Source: an uncultured Erysipelotrichaceae bacterium (GTDB lineage Bacteria; Bacillota_I; Bacilli_A; RFN20; CAG-826). From it: a stretch of 49,518 nucleotides of DNA. The stretch spans positions 1-49,518 of the forward strand of contig CAMVEL010000012.1 of assembly GCA_947166565.1 (NCBI GenBank). The letters are read 5' to 3'. The translations under genes and the position numbers were made by a program. The first letter of the stretch is position 1. Every line of letters begins with the position of its first letter. The notes beneath the pieces were generated by a model. That model was given only the letters and a program-made list of their open reading frames with translations. It had not been told where the DNA came from and made no database searches. Below are positions 24,185 through 32,987 of this stretch, piece after piece.

Positions 24185-26002
24185 TTATTTCCCGCTTCTA
24201 GCCGCGGCGACGGCTTTGCGTCTAGCGATTTTAATCTTGCGGGTCCTGAATTTGGCGATGAGCCCAAGAGCGATAAGGACCGCGCCTGCGCCGAGGATGA
24301 TCGCGAAGATGATGACCCCTGCTATTGGGAGGTTGTTGCTCTTCACGTCTTCCCACATCGCGAGAACGAATTTGTTGTTGGCCCCGTAATCGGCCATAAC
24401 GCCAAGCTTTGGCAAGAGCTCTTGGGAAGGATATTGGGCAAAGAATTGTCTTCCTGCTAGGGTCGTTTTCTCCCCGATGGTGATTTCCTCAAGGTCCGCG
24501 GTATAGAAGAGATAGGGATTCGTGGAGGGCGTGTCGCCTAATTCGCCTAATTCGTCGCGGTATTCATCGAGGTATTCGTCATCGAGGGTACCTTCGAACA
24601 TATAGGTGAGGTCGACGGTGATCCAGCCTTCTTCGTCGGCGATAGCGTCCCAAGTGGCGATGCCATCAGGGGAACGGAAGTCGCCGTTTTCAAAGCCTTC
24701 CGCTGGGATGTATTCATCGTTTTCGTCATAGACGTAATCGCCTGCTTCCTCATCATATTGATAGAGCATTCCAAGACGTGGGTCATACCATTCCCTGACG
24801 AGGTCGAGGATCGATTCACCAGAGATCGCGGAGGTGTAACCGATGTAATTCATGTTGGAGGCCGCGACTGTTGGGTCACAAAGGAAATCAAGGAATTTGA
24901 GCGCGAATTCGCGGTTCTCCCCTTTGCATTCCTTCGGCATGACCCAGGTATCGAACCAGATGTTTCCACCGGTTTCCGGGATGGAATAATAGAGCTCGAT
25001 GCCCCTTTCTTCTTCCGCGGTATCCATGGAGAAGACGGCGTCCCCACTCCACGCGAGGTTCATGCCGACTAGGCCTTTGACCATGTCTTCTTTGCCGGAG
25101 TCGACTTCGAAGCCGAAGACGTTTTCCTTAAGTTCAAGAAGGGTCTTCTTGACCTTTTCGACCGTTTCCGAATCGGAACGGTTGAAATAATCGTTGGTGA
25201 AGGTTTTGTTATAGCCTTCCATGGCTTCCTCGTATTTGCCGGGGATGAGCTTGAAGCTCTTGCTCTCGTCGAAGCAACCGGATTCGTTTAGGAGGTCGCG
25301 GATTTTCTTGTCATAGGTCTTCATTAAGCCGATCGCATAGGTATCGCGCATCGAATCCTTGACGGACATCTCGTTTTTGAATGTGGGATCCCATAAGGCA
25401 TCCCAGGATTTCATCGCGAATTTGACTTCATCCTCCTCTAATCCCTTATCGGAGGCAACCTTCGAAGGGTTATAGAGGATACCAAGCGTTCCCCACATGT
25501 AGTCGACGCAATAATCATGGAAGTTCTTATCCTCGGAGACGATGGAGGACATGACGTTATGGATATAAGGGGGGCAATAGGCCGCGTAATTTGGGACCTC
25601 GGTCTCGATATCGATTTTTTGGAGCATCCCTTCCCTCATCATCTTCTGACACATATAGTCGGAAGCACAGATGAGGTCATAGGAGGTCCTTCCCGTTTGG
25701 AGGGAGGAATACATCGTCTCGTTGGTATCGTAGGTATCGTAGACGACGGAGACCTTTTTGCCCGTGGTCGCAAGCATATATTCCTCAAAGCCAGAGAGGA
25801 CGTCTTGGAATTCGTATTCGTTTTCGCCGTCGTCGAAGGCGAAGGGTTCGGCGTCGCTTCCCGAGTTGATATAGTCTTCCGCGTTAAGGACATGGAGGAC
25901 GACATCCCCTTGGCCTGAAGAGGCGCAGGAAGCGAGGCTAGCTGAGGCGATTACCGAAAGGAAAAGAAGGGAAAGCGAGCGGGACATACGTGCGTTTTTC
26001 AT
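24185..26002 (-). CDS. potD: Polyamine ABC transporter substrate-binding lipoprotein, C-terminally membrane-anchored
   Basis: 605 residues against about 350 for classical PotD. A signal peptide with lipobox ASLASC puts the lipidated Cys at residue 26. The periplasmic-binding fold of the spermidine/putrescine type follows (SYDLICASDYMCQKMMREGM, MWGTLGILYNPSKV, KGLVGMNLAWSGDA, IWFDTWVMPKE). An extra region of roughly 150 residues follows, rich in Asp and Glu, then a C-terminal membrane helix (LPIAGVIIFAIILGAGAVLI) and a basic tail. Double anchoring is unusual. Its start overlaps the potC stop by four bases (ATGA), so it is translationally coupled. Polyamine specificity comes from homology and operon context. 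Confidence 0.88.
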   Translation of the reverse strand: MKNARMSRSLSLLFLSVIASASLASCASSGQGDVVLHVLNAEDYINSGSDAEPFAFDDGENEYEFQDVLSGFEEYMLATTGKKVSVVYDTYDTNETMYSSLQTGRTSYDLICASDYMCQKMMREGMLQKIDIETEVPNYAAYCPPYIHNVMSSIVSEDKNFHDYCVDYMWGTLGILYNPSKVASDKGLEEDEVKFAMKSWDALWDPTFKNEMSVKDSMRDTYAIGLMKTYDKKIRDLLNESGCFDESKSFKLIPGKYEEAMEGYNKTFTNDYFNRSDSETVEKVKKTLLELKENVFGFEVDSGKEDMVKGLVGMNLAWSGDAVFSMDTAEEERGIELYYSIPETGGNIWFDTWVMPKECKGENREFALKFLDFLCDPTVAASNMNYIGYTSAISGESILDLVREWYDPRLGMLYQYDEEAGDYVYDENDEYIPAEGFENGDFRSPDGIATWDAIADEEGWITVDLTYMFEGTLDDEYLDEYRDELGELGDTPSTNPYLFYTADLEEITIGEKTTLAGRQFFAQYPSQELLPKLGVMADYGANNKFVLAMWEDVKSNNLPIAGVIIFAIILGAGAVLIALGLIAKFRTRKIKIARRKAVAAARSGK

Positions 26003-26919
26003 TTTTCAGCACTCCTTCCTCTCCGGGCACGGATCTTCTTGGCCGCGATATTGCGATGAATGGTGATGCCAATGACGATCAACAAGACGACGGCGAAGAT
26101 GATGGTCGTGAGGGCGCGCATTGCCGGAGGAATCGGGCCCTTCTTGATTTTCGCTTGGACGAGGGTCGAAAGCGTATCGATGGTCTTATCTCCAGAGAGG
26201 AGTCCCGCGCCACGCGTGAAGGCCGTGACGATGAAGTCATCAAGAGACAAGGTGATGGAGAGGAGGAATCCGCTCGCGACGCCCGGCATGATTTCGGGCA
26301 TCGTCGCTTTCCATAACGCTTGATGCTGGGTGCAGCCTAGGTCAAGGGCGGCTTCATAGAGGGCCGGATCCATTTGGATGAGCTTTGGCTTAACGGAAAG
26401 GTAGACGAAAGGCAAGGCGAGGATGATGTGGCCGACAAGAAGGGTCCAGAAACTGAACAGGTTGGCCCCACCGAAGATATATGTTCCGACGAAGACGAAC
26501 ATGACGACGAGGGAGAGGGCGATGACGATTTCGGCGTTGACGACCGGGATCTGGGTGACGTTTTCCACGACTTCGCGGGTCCATTTCTTCTTGGAATAGA
26601 AGACACCGATCGCGCCACAGGTTCCTAGAATCGTCGCGATGATCGCGGAGACGACCGCGATGATTATGGTGTTGCCAAGCGCTGTAAGGATCTCGGGGTC
26701 ATTGAAGAGCTTGACGTAAAGCTCTCCGGAAGGGGCTCCCCAACTACCGATGATCTCGGTATTGGTGAAGGATGAAGCGATAAGAACGAGGATTGGCACA
26801 TACATAAGGATGAGGACGAGCCAAATGACGGATTGGCCGACGACCTTATGGATGATGCGGTTGCGTCTTTCCTTTTTCGCGTTCTCGGTGAAAAGGGAGG
26901 ATGAAGCTTCTCTTACCAT
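25999..26919 (-). CDS. potC: Polyamine ABC transporter permease PotC
   Basis: 306 residues, six predicted membrane helices. The EAA loop that contacts the ATPase is YEAALDLGCTQHQALWKATM (about residues 190-209). The signature near the N-terminus, YVPILVLIASSFTNTEI, is typical of PotC. It overlaps potB by 7 bases and potD by 4, so all are read as one operon. Confidence 0.92.
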   Translation of the reverse strand: MVREASSSLFTENAKKERRNRIIHKVVGQSVIWLVLILMYVPILVLIASSFTNTEIIGSWGAPSGELYVKLFNDPEILTALGNTIIIAVVSAIIATILGTCGAIGVFYSKKKWTREVVENVTQIPVVNAEIVIALSLVVMFVFVGTYIFGGANLFSFWTLLVGHIILALPFVYLSVKPKLIQMDPALYEAALDLGCTQHQALWKATMPEIMPGVASGFLLSITLSLDDFIVTAFTRGAGLLSGDKTIDTLSTLVQAKIKKGPIPPAMRALTTIIFAVVLLIVIGITIHRNIAAKKIRARRGRSAEK

Positions 26920-27767
26920 AGTCCTGCTCCTCTCTGCGGCGCGCCATCGTTATGGAAACGACGGGTCGCGAACATTGTGATGAATATCATGACGAGCATG
27001 ATGAGGGCCATGAAGGACCCTTGGTTCCACATCGATTGGCTGAAGTGGAGGTAGATGATGTTACCAAACAAGGTCAATTTGCCTTCCGAAAGGGTATCGG
27101 AGATGACGTAAGAGGACATCGTTGGCATGAAGACCATCTCAGCGGCCGAGACGATGCCGGGGACCGACTGAGGGAGGATGTTGAGGAAAAACGTTTGAAC
27201 GGGGTTCGCGCCTAGGTCCCTCGTGGCCTCGATTTGGGCTTTGTCGAGCTTTATCATCGTGGTGTAAAGAGGGAGAATCGTGAAGGGTAGGTAGTTATAG
27301 ACCAAGCCGATCATGGTCGCGATATAAGGATGGGTACCGCCTTGGATACCGATCCAGTTGAGGACGTCGCGGGTCGCGCCGGTGCGGAGGACGAAGTTAA
27401 TCCACATCGGCATGATGAAGAGCATGACGAGGACGTAGTTTTGGTTGACCTTCTTATCCGCGAGCAAATAGGCAATTGGGTAGCCAATAAGCAAGCAGAT
27501 GATCGTGTTGAGGATTCCTAAGAAGAGGGAGACCACCAACACGTTTACCTTCGTTGGGGAAGTGAAGAAGGAAAGGAAGGCCGTTCCGGAAGGGAAGACA
27601 AGACTTCCATCCGCGGCGGTGTCCGTGAACGCATAGAAAACGATGATGAGGATCGGAATCAAGACGAAGAGGACGAGGAAGAGGAAATAGGGTATGGTCA
27701 GATATTTGCGTTTGAAGGTGAAGAACCGCTTGACCGAGGCGCCACCTTTCTTACTGATTGACGGCAT
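26913..27767 (-). CDS. potB: Polyamine ABC transporter permease PotB
   Basis: 284 residues with about six membrane helices. The ATPase-contact loop is IEATRDLGANPVQTFFLNIL (about residues 180-199). It begins with a cytosolic basic stretch, then YLTIPYFLFLVLFVLIPILI. It overlaps the end of potA by 17 bases. Confidence 0.92.
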   Translation of the reverse strand: MPSISKKGGASVKRFFTFKRKYLTIPYFLFLVLFVLIPILIIVFYAFTDTAADGSLVFPSGTAFLSFFTSPTKVNVLVVSLFLGILNTIICLLIGYPIAYLLADKKVNQNYVLVMLFIMPMWINFVLRTGATRDVLNWIGIQGGTHPYIATMIGLVYNYLPFTILPLYTTMIKLDKAQIEATRDLGANPVQTFFLNILPQSVPGIVSAAEMVFMPTMSSYVISDTLSEGKLTLFGNIIYLHFSQSMWNQGSFMALIMLVMIFITMFATRRFHNDGAPQRGAGLW

Positions 27768-29298
27768 AGTCCTGGAGGTCCTTCTTCAATTTGAGGACGA
27801 TGTCCTCTGGCTTGATGATGACCGAGACGAGGTCGTTTTCGTTCCATGAATAGGTGGAGTTGACGATGAAATCCTCTTCGTCATCGGTACGAACGATATA
27901 GCGATAGTGGTCGCCAATCCAAACGACCTCGATGATGGTTCCGTTGGAAGAACCGTTGGAGAGGTCATCGGAAAGCTCGATCTTATCGAGGTCGACGAGA
28001 GCGCGAACCTTCGCGCCGCGGAAATCATAGGTTTTGTTGGAAACGGGATCCAAAACGGTTCCGTCTTCCTGGAGTTTTCCGCCAGGAACCAAGGAAGCGA
28101 CGTTGCAGGCGAAGGCGTCTTCGCCGAGGTAGACTTCGTTATCGGAGCTGATCTCGGCATCCTGATATTCGTTGACGGTGACGTCTTTGCGCATGACCTG
28201 GATGTTCTCGGGATCGACCCTCAAAGAGACTTCCGCGCCGACTTCGTAGGATTTGGTATCGCGGCAGGAGGCCTCGGATTTGCCGATTTCGACGACATAG
28301 CCGTAATGGACGCCTTGGAAGATCTTCGAAACGATCTTGCCGTTGACCATCCCCTTGCCTTTTTCGCCGATGATGAAGTCTTCTGGACGAACGACGATAT
28401 CGACTTTCTCGTTGACGGGGAAGTCATCGACGCAATCGAAGGAAGCGCCGATGAAGCGGACCTTCTTCTTGCCGACCATCGTGCCGTTATAGATGTTGGA
28501 TTCGCCGATGAAGTCAGCGACAAAGGCGTTGACTGGCTCGTTGTAGATGTCTTCCGGGGTGCCGATTTGCTGGATGAAGCCATCCTTCATGACGATGATG
28601 CGGTCGGACATCGTGAGGGCTTCCTCTTGGTCATGGGTGACGTAGAAGAAGGTGATGCCGAGTTTCTTATGCATGTCCTTCAATTCGATTTGCATGTCTT
28701 TGCGCATCTTGTGGTCAAGGGCGGAGAGAGGTTCGTCGAGGAGCAAGACGGCCGGCTCGTTGACAATGGCACGGGCGATCGCGACACGCTGCTGCTGGCC
28801 GCCTGACAAAGTATTGACGTCACGGTCTTCCATTTCGTCGAGATCGACGACCTGAAGGGCTTTGGTGACCTTCTCGTCGATGACCTTCGCGGAAAGGTGC
28901 TTCATCTTGTAAACGGGGTTGCCGTTTTTGTCGAGGGCCTGTTTGCCGGTTTTCTTGTCGATGACCGGAACAGGGACCTTCTTGAGTTTAAGCCCAAAGG
29001 CGACGTTATCGTAAACGTCGAGATGGGGGAAGAGGGCGTAATGCTGGAAAACCGTATTGACGGGCCTCTTATAGGGCGGGAGCAAGGAAATGTCCTGGCC
29101 GTTAAGCAAGATTTTGCCTGACGTCGGTAATTCAAAACCGGCGATCATACGCAACGTGGTTGTCTTACCGCACCCAGATGGGCCAAGGATTGTTATGAAC
29201 TCCCCTTTTTTGACTTCGAGATTGAAGTCCTCGACGACGGTTGTCCCGTCGAATTGCTTCCAGACGTTCTGCAAGCTGATGATCGTATTTGCCTCCAT
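27751..29298 (-). CDS. potA: Polyamine ABC transporter ATP-binding protein PotA, extended form
   Basis: 515 residues; classical PotA has about 370. Walker A GPSGCGKTT (about 39-47), Q-loop NTVFQHYALFPHL, signature LSGGQQQR (about 161), Walker B VLLLDEP, and H-loop YVTHDQEEALTMSD are all intact. An insert of about 35 residues (VIDKKTGKQALDKNGNPVYK) sits between Q-loop and signature, and the C-terminal regulatory part holds two TOBE-like stretches. ATG 29298 is chosen because GGGAGG lies 7 bases before it; a TTG 15 bases upstream overlaps that site. It is first in the potABCD operon. Confidence 0.94.
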   Translation of the reverse strand: MEANTIISLQNVWKQFDGTTVVEDFNLEVKKGEFITILGPSGCGKTTTLRMIAGFELPTSGKILLNGQDISLLPPYKRPVNTVFQHYALFPHLDVYDNVAFGLKLKKVPVPVIDKKTGKQALDKNGNPVYKMKHLSAKVIDEKVTKALQVVDLDEMEDRDVNTLSGGQQQRVAIARAIVNEPAVLLLDEPLSALDHKMRKDMQIELKDMHKKLGITFFYVTHDQEEALTMSDRIIVMKDGFIQQIGTPEDIYNEPVNAFVADFIGESNIYNGTMVGKKKVRFIGASFDCVDDFPVNEKVDIVVRPEDFIIGEKGKGMVNGKIVSKIFQGVHYGYVVEIGKSEASCRDTKSYEVGAEVSLRVDPENIQVMRKDVTVNEYQDAEISSDNEVYLGEDAFACNVASLVPGGKLQEDGTVLDPVSNKTYDFRGAKVRALVDLDKIELSDDLSNGSSNGTIIEVVWIGDHYRYIVRTDDEEDFIVNSTYSWNENDLVSVIIKPEDIVLKLKKDLQDYAVNQ

Positions 29299-29654
29299 GG
29301 TGTGACCTCCCAAATATTAATAAATAAGAAGACAAGATGTGGCGTTGAATACTTGGAAAAAGAAGAGTCCGTTTTTCAACGGCGAAATAATGGGGATAAA
29401 ACACCTTTTTTGCAACACTTTTTTTCAATAATTTTTGGGGGTGAAAAATCGCATTTTCAAAAAGTTGGCTTTTCTTCGGCCTTATCGAAAAAAATCAAGG
29501 AAAAAAATCTTCGAAAAACACCTCCGTTTTTTCGCCTGTTTTTTGCTTCGAAAAACCGATTTGTTTTTTCAGCTTGTTTTTCGACCTAGTTTTTGCACGA
29601 AAACCAATCGTTTTTCTTCACCATTTTCGCTTTTCGAATTACAATAGCCATGTT
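29299..29654. promoter_or_regulatory. AT-rich divergent promoter region with phased T-tracts
   Basis: No gene is seen. It separates divergent potA and the lipoprotein gene. From 29527 to 29634 it holds about ten T- or A-tracts of 4-6 bases at a mean spacing near 12, suggesting bent DNA. The right end carries TTCACC (29617-29622), a 17-base spacer and TACAAT (29640-29645) for the rightward gene. Confidence 0.55.
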
Positions 29655-30824
29655 ATGAAAAAATCCATCCTGTTTTTACCGTTTCTATTGACCCCCTTAT
29701 TCGCTTCTTGCGGAGGGAATGGACTAACGAAAGTCTCTTTGACCTTAGGCACCAAAATCGATATGGAGGCCAAGTTCGAAGGGAATTCGCACATGAGCAA
29801 AATCGATGCGAGTTTGCTTAAGAATCTTGTGGACACCAAGCAGAACTTTGTTTTGGTGGCCCATGCGAGCGAAAGAATCGATTGCACCTGCTATAGCGAA
29901 TGGCATGATGATGTCCTTGCCCCCTATATCAAGCGTCATGGGCTTCTCGTTTATTTGATCGAAATGAGCGAAGTCGCGGGCGAAGGGAAGGAAAACTACG
30001 GTTTGAAGCTTAACGCCTTGCAGGCGACCTTGGGGATTTTCGATTCCGGAAAGCTCGTTTATCAACATGATACCGTCGATCAATCGAGCCCTTGGGTCTC
30101 CTCCTATAGGGATTTCGCGGATTGGATGGATGCGAGAATCACTTATCCGAGGATGTTCTATATATCCTTAGAGGAACTAAATAACAAATATAAATCCTCG
30201 ACTCCATTCACCATCTACTTCTCCCGTTCGGGATGCGGGGATTGCTCCTATTTCACAGACAATTATATGAAGGAATATTTCACCAAGAACCAAACCCTTG
30301 AAGAAGGGTATGTCCTTGAATGCGACGTGGTTGGCATCCGTTATGTCGTTGGCGATGATGGGGTCACCTATGGGCCGACAACAGAAAAAAACCCAAACCA
30401 ATACCAAATTGAGGCAAACGAGATGTGGAATGCCTTCAAAGTCGAATACGGTTTAGCCTATAGCGAAGATAACCCAGCTGGTTGGAATAGTGGATACGTG
30501 CCTACCTTATTCCATATCAACCCCTCCTCCAAAGGGGAAAAGACCGGGGATGTCATCGATGGGGCGATGGTTCTTTATAACGACTCCATTTCCGAGAATG
30601 CCATCTCCTCCACCTATTTCACCGCGGAAAGATTGGAGGAAGAATGCCTAGCTTACCTTAAAGAAAGCAAAACCGTCCCCGAAGAAGACAAAATCCTATT
30701 GGGAAAGAAGGTTGGAGAACAAGGGGAAAGAAAGGGCTCCGTCTACCGTCATGAAGAGCTCTCCAAGTACCATAACGCGATAGCGAAAGCCTTCTTCGAC
30801 GCTTATCTAGGTAACGCAAAATAA
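29655..30824 (+). CDS. Lipoprotein with thioredoxin-like domain
   Basis: 389 residues. Signal peptide and lipobox TPLFASC put the lipidated Cys near residue 19. The second half holds TIYFSRSGCGDCSYFTDNY, a CxxC-type (CGDC) thioredoxin active site in a typical setting, and the first half has a related fold with RIDCTCYSEWHDD, where a second Cys pair would fall. An extracellular thiol-disulfide function is therefore inferred. The start at 29655 (the signal peptide) is chosen over 29574. There is no Shine-Dalgarno, and TACAAT ends 9 bases before ATG, so the mRNA is leaderless or nearly so. Confidence 0.82.
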   Translation: MKKSILFLPFLLTPLFASCGGNGLTKVSLTLGTKIDMEAKFEGNSHMSKIDASLLKNLVDTKQNFVLVAHASERIDCTCYSEWHDDVLAPYIKRHGLLVYLIEMSEVAGEGKENYGLKLNALQATLGIFDSGKLVYQHDTVDQSSPWVSSYRDFADWMDARITYPRMFYISLEELNNKYKSSTPFTIYFSRSGCGDCSYFTDNYMKEYFTKNQTLEEGYVLECDVVGIRYVVGDDGVTYGPTTEKNPNQYQIEANEMWNAFKVEYGLAYSEDNPAGWNSGYVPTLFHINPSSKGEKTGDVIDGAMVLYNDSISENAISSTYFTAERLEEECLAYLKESKTVPEEDKILLGKKVGEQGERKGSVYRHEELSKYHNAIAKAFFDAYLGNAK

Positions 30825-30843
30825 GCGACCCATGCATCAAAAG

Positions 30844-30875
30844 AAGGCTTCCGAGCAAATGTCGGAAGCCTTTTT
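30844..30875. terminator. Bidirectional terminator
   Basis: AAGGCTTCCGA (30844-30854) pairs with TCGGAAGCCTT (30862-30872), followed by T5. It is shared by the convergent lipoprotein gene and ldh. Confidence 0.92.
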
Positions 30876-30876
30876 G

Positions 30877-31848
30877 TTATTCACTCATGCATTCAGCGAT
30901 TTTCTCTTTGATGGAATTGCCTGAAGCGATGATGTCAAGCTGTTCGGTCGAAGTGTAATTCGGATGGATGATGTATTCGACTCCACGCGAGCCGACAACG
31001 CAAGGCAGGGAGAGGAATACGTCCTTAAGGTTCCCGTTGAACTCGTTCTCAATATAGGTCGAGACAGTGAGAACATGGTTCTCATCATTGAGGATGACGT
31101 TGAGGATTTTGCTTACCGCGAGAGCGACCGCATAGAAGGTCGCGCCTTTCTTGGCGATGATCTCGTAGGCCTTGTTCCTGACATTATCGTGGAGAGCATG
31201 CAAATTGGCGGCGGAGAATTGCTCAGAGCGGCCATAGCGGGAGCAATAATCGATCAAGGATAGACCGGCGATGGAGGTGGTACTCCAAGCGGCAACCTCG
31301 GAATCGCCATGCTCACCGACCACGAATGTATGGACGTTGCGCGGGTCGATATGGAGAATATCGGAAATCGCGGTTTTCATCCTCGAGGTATCAAGCACGG
31401 TGCCAGAGCCGAATATCTGCCTAGATGGCAAACCGAGTTTCTTATAGGCGAGATAAGTAAGAACGTCGCAAGGATTGGAGACGATGACCACGATCGTTTC
31501 GGGATTCAAATGCGGTTTGATGTTATCGCAAACCGAATTCATGATCGCCGCGTTTTTCTTCAATAAATCCATACGGGTCTCGCCTGGTTTTTGTCCAGCA
31601 CCCGCGGTAATGACGATGATGTGGGCGTCCTCACAATCATCATAATCTCCGGCTTTGATGGTTTTTGGGGAGACGAAGCTCATGCCGTCGCCCATATCGA
31701 GGACATCACCCTCGACTTTGGATTTGTTAACGTCTACGATCGAGATTTCATTGACGGCATGACCCATCATCAAGGTGTAGGCCAAGGTGGAGCCGACCGC
31801 TCCATTCCCGATTATGACGACTTTTCTAGCATTGATTTTACAAGACAT
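30877..31848 (-). CDS. ldh: L-lactate dehydrogenase
   Basis: 323 residues. It reduces pyruvate to L-lactate with NADH in fermentation. The Rossmann loop is GNGAVGST, the substrate arginine lies in GTVLDTSRMK, and the catalytic histidine in VGEHGDSE. ATG 31848 is preferred because GGAGG lies 7 bases before it; the longer frame has no such site. It has its own terminator and lies just past the rubredoxin terminator, so it is monocistronic. Confidence 0.96.
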   Translation of the reverse strand: MSCKINARKVVIIGNGAVGSTLAYTLMMGHAVNEISIVDVNKSKVEGDVLDMGDGMSFVSPKTIKAGDYDDCEDAHIIVITAGAGQKPGETRMDLLKKNAAIMNSVCDNIKPHLNPETIVVIVSNPCDVLTYLAYKKLGLPSRQIFGSGTVLDTSRMKTAISDILHIDPRNVHTFVVGEHGDSEVAAWSTTSIAGLSLIDYCSRYGRSEQFSAANLHALHDNVRNKAYEIIAKKGATFYAVALAVSKILNVILNDENHVLTVSTYIENEFNGNLKDVFLSLPCVVGSRGVEYIIHPNYTSTEQLDIIASGNSIKEKIAECMSE

Positions 31849-31913
31849 TTTTTTACCTCCGAGGCAATTATTCCATAAAGGAATACATTTGTCTTTAGTT
31901 TTGCTTCTTGATA

Positions 31914-31938
31914 AAAGAAAAGGCCGCATTAGCGACCT
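31914..31938 (-). terminator. Terminator of the rubredoxin-like gene
   Basis: On the minus strand AGGTCGC pairs with GCGGCCT (one G-U), followed by TTTTCTTTT. It separates the rubredoxin gene from ldh. Confidence 0.75.
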
Positions 31939-31952
31939 AATGGCACGTCTGT

Positions 31953-32093
31953 TTACTTGATTTCGTTTTCGTCATCGTCGACGGGGACAAGCATGTCTTC
32001 GCCCGCGCCGCAGATGGGGCAAACGCCATTCTCGGGAACAACGATCTCACCGCAGACGAGGCATTTGTACTTCTGGACTTTTTCTTCAGCCAT
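31953..32093 (-). CDS. Short rubredoxin-like iron protein
   Basis: 46 residues. C-L-V-C-G (about residues 11-15) and C-P-I-C-G (about 25-29) are the two iron knuckles, with only about ten residues between them, as in the rubredoxin-like tails of rubrerythrins rather than in full rubredoxin. The C-terminus is acidic. It is a probable one-electron carrier for reductases. AAGGAG lies 10 bases before ATG 32093. The longer frame to 32300 runs over the hemolysin III gene and is not used. Confidence 0.88.
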   Translation of the reverse strand: MAEEKVQKYKCLVCGEIVVPENGVCPICGAGEDMLVPVDDDENEIK

Positions 32094-32140
32094 AGGTCTT
32101 TTCTCCTTAGGCTTTAATTTTACCAAATACCTCTGTTTCC

Positions 32141-32809
32141 TTAAAGCACCAAGAAATAGATTTCCAAGGCCATCGAAATTGCTGCGGCGAGGATAAAGAA
32201 ATGGAATACAACGTGGAATTTTGGGCTCTTCTTTTTTCCAAATGCGTAAAGCATAGCCCCCATCCAATATAGACAGCCGGATAGAAATAGCCATAAGCAA
32301 AATATAAAGCCTTTGGCTAAATATAACGGATAGAGGGCCAAAACGATTGTCGACCCTAGTCCAATGTACAAAACATACGATAGGACCGCGTATTTCTTTA
32401 TGTTAATCGAATTAAGCACAATTCCTAGAATCGATAAGGCATAAACAAAGCAAAATACGAGAATACCCCAAATCTGCTGACCTGATTCATATAAGGCAAC
32501 CAAGGAAAAGGGAGCATAACTTCCCATAATAAGGAGGAAGACACCATCATGATCGAGGATTCTGAACACCCTTTTTCCGTTGTTTCTTCCTAAGCCGTGA
32601 TAAAGGCAAGAGAAGAGAAAGGTAATGAAAAAGGCAAAAAGATAGATGGAAACCGAAATAATAGAGATAACGGTTCCTCGTTCAATTGCCTTGATCATGA
32701 AGAAAGGCGTCATGATTAGAGCGGCAATGGCTCCTAAACCATGACTTATTGAATTCCATAGCTCCTCTTTTAGGCTATAAGAGGGTAATTCGACGTCGCG
32801 GATGCACAT
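32141..32809 (-). CDS. Hemolysin III / PAQR family membrane protein
   Basis: 222 residues with seven membrane helices. The family's metal site is built by HGLG (SCLYHGLGRN, about residue 71), the Asp in RILDHDGVF (about 85) and the His pair in FHVVFHFF (about 200). Known members (TrhA/YqfA) act in membrane lipid homeostasis; haemolysis is a historical name. AAGGAGG lies 8 bases before ATG 32809. Confidence 0.92.
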   Translation of the reverse strand: MCIRDVELPSYSLKEELWNSISHGLGAIAALIMTPFFMIKAIERGTVISIISVSIYLFAFFITFLFSCLYHGLGRNNGKRVFRILDHDGVFLLIMGSYAPFSLVALYESGQQIWGILVFCFVYALSILGIVLNSINIKKYAVLSYVLYIGLGSTIVLALYPLYLAKGFIFCLWLFLSGCLYWMGAMLYAFGKKKSPKFHVVFHFFILAAAISMALEIYFLVL

Positions 32810-32933
32810 AATCAAATCCTCCTTACGACATCTAGTTTACAATACTAGTTCTTAATAATCAATAATCTAGTTTTAATTACTAGATAATGAAAGCGAGCCA
32901 TATTTAGCGTTCAAATAAACTTCGATTTTAGGT

Positions 32934-32979
32934 TCAAAAAAAACTACCGTTTTGCTTTTAATCGCAAGAAACGGTAGTT
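32934..32979 (-). terminator. Terminator of pepC
   Basis: AACTACCGTTT (32942-32952) pairs perfectly with 32969-32979. On the minus strand T8 follows. Confidence 0.92.
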
Positions 32980-32987
32980 ATTTTCAA

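Noticed and set aside
27907-28806. 299-codon plus-strand frame opposite potA
   Set aside because: Shadow frame of potA with Asp/Val/Phe-rich composition typical of antisense reading.
29299-29654. Polyamine riboswitch or replication origin in the AT-rich region
   Set aside because: No conserved aptamer, no DnaA boxes or dnaA/dnaN neighbours; only T-tracts.
32094-32300. N-terminal extension of the rubredoxin-like gene
   Set aside because: Overlaps the hemolysin III gene on the same strand; a good Shine-Dalgarno precedes 32093.
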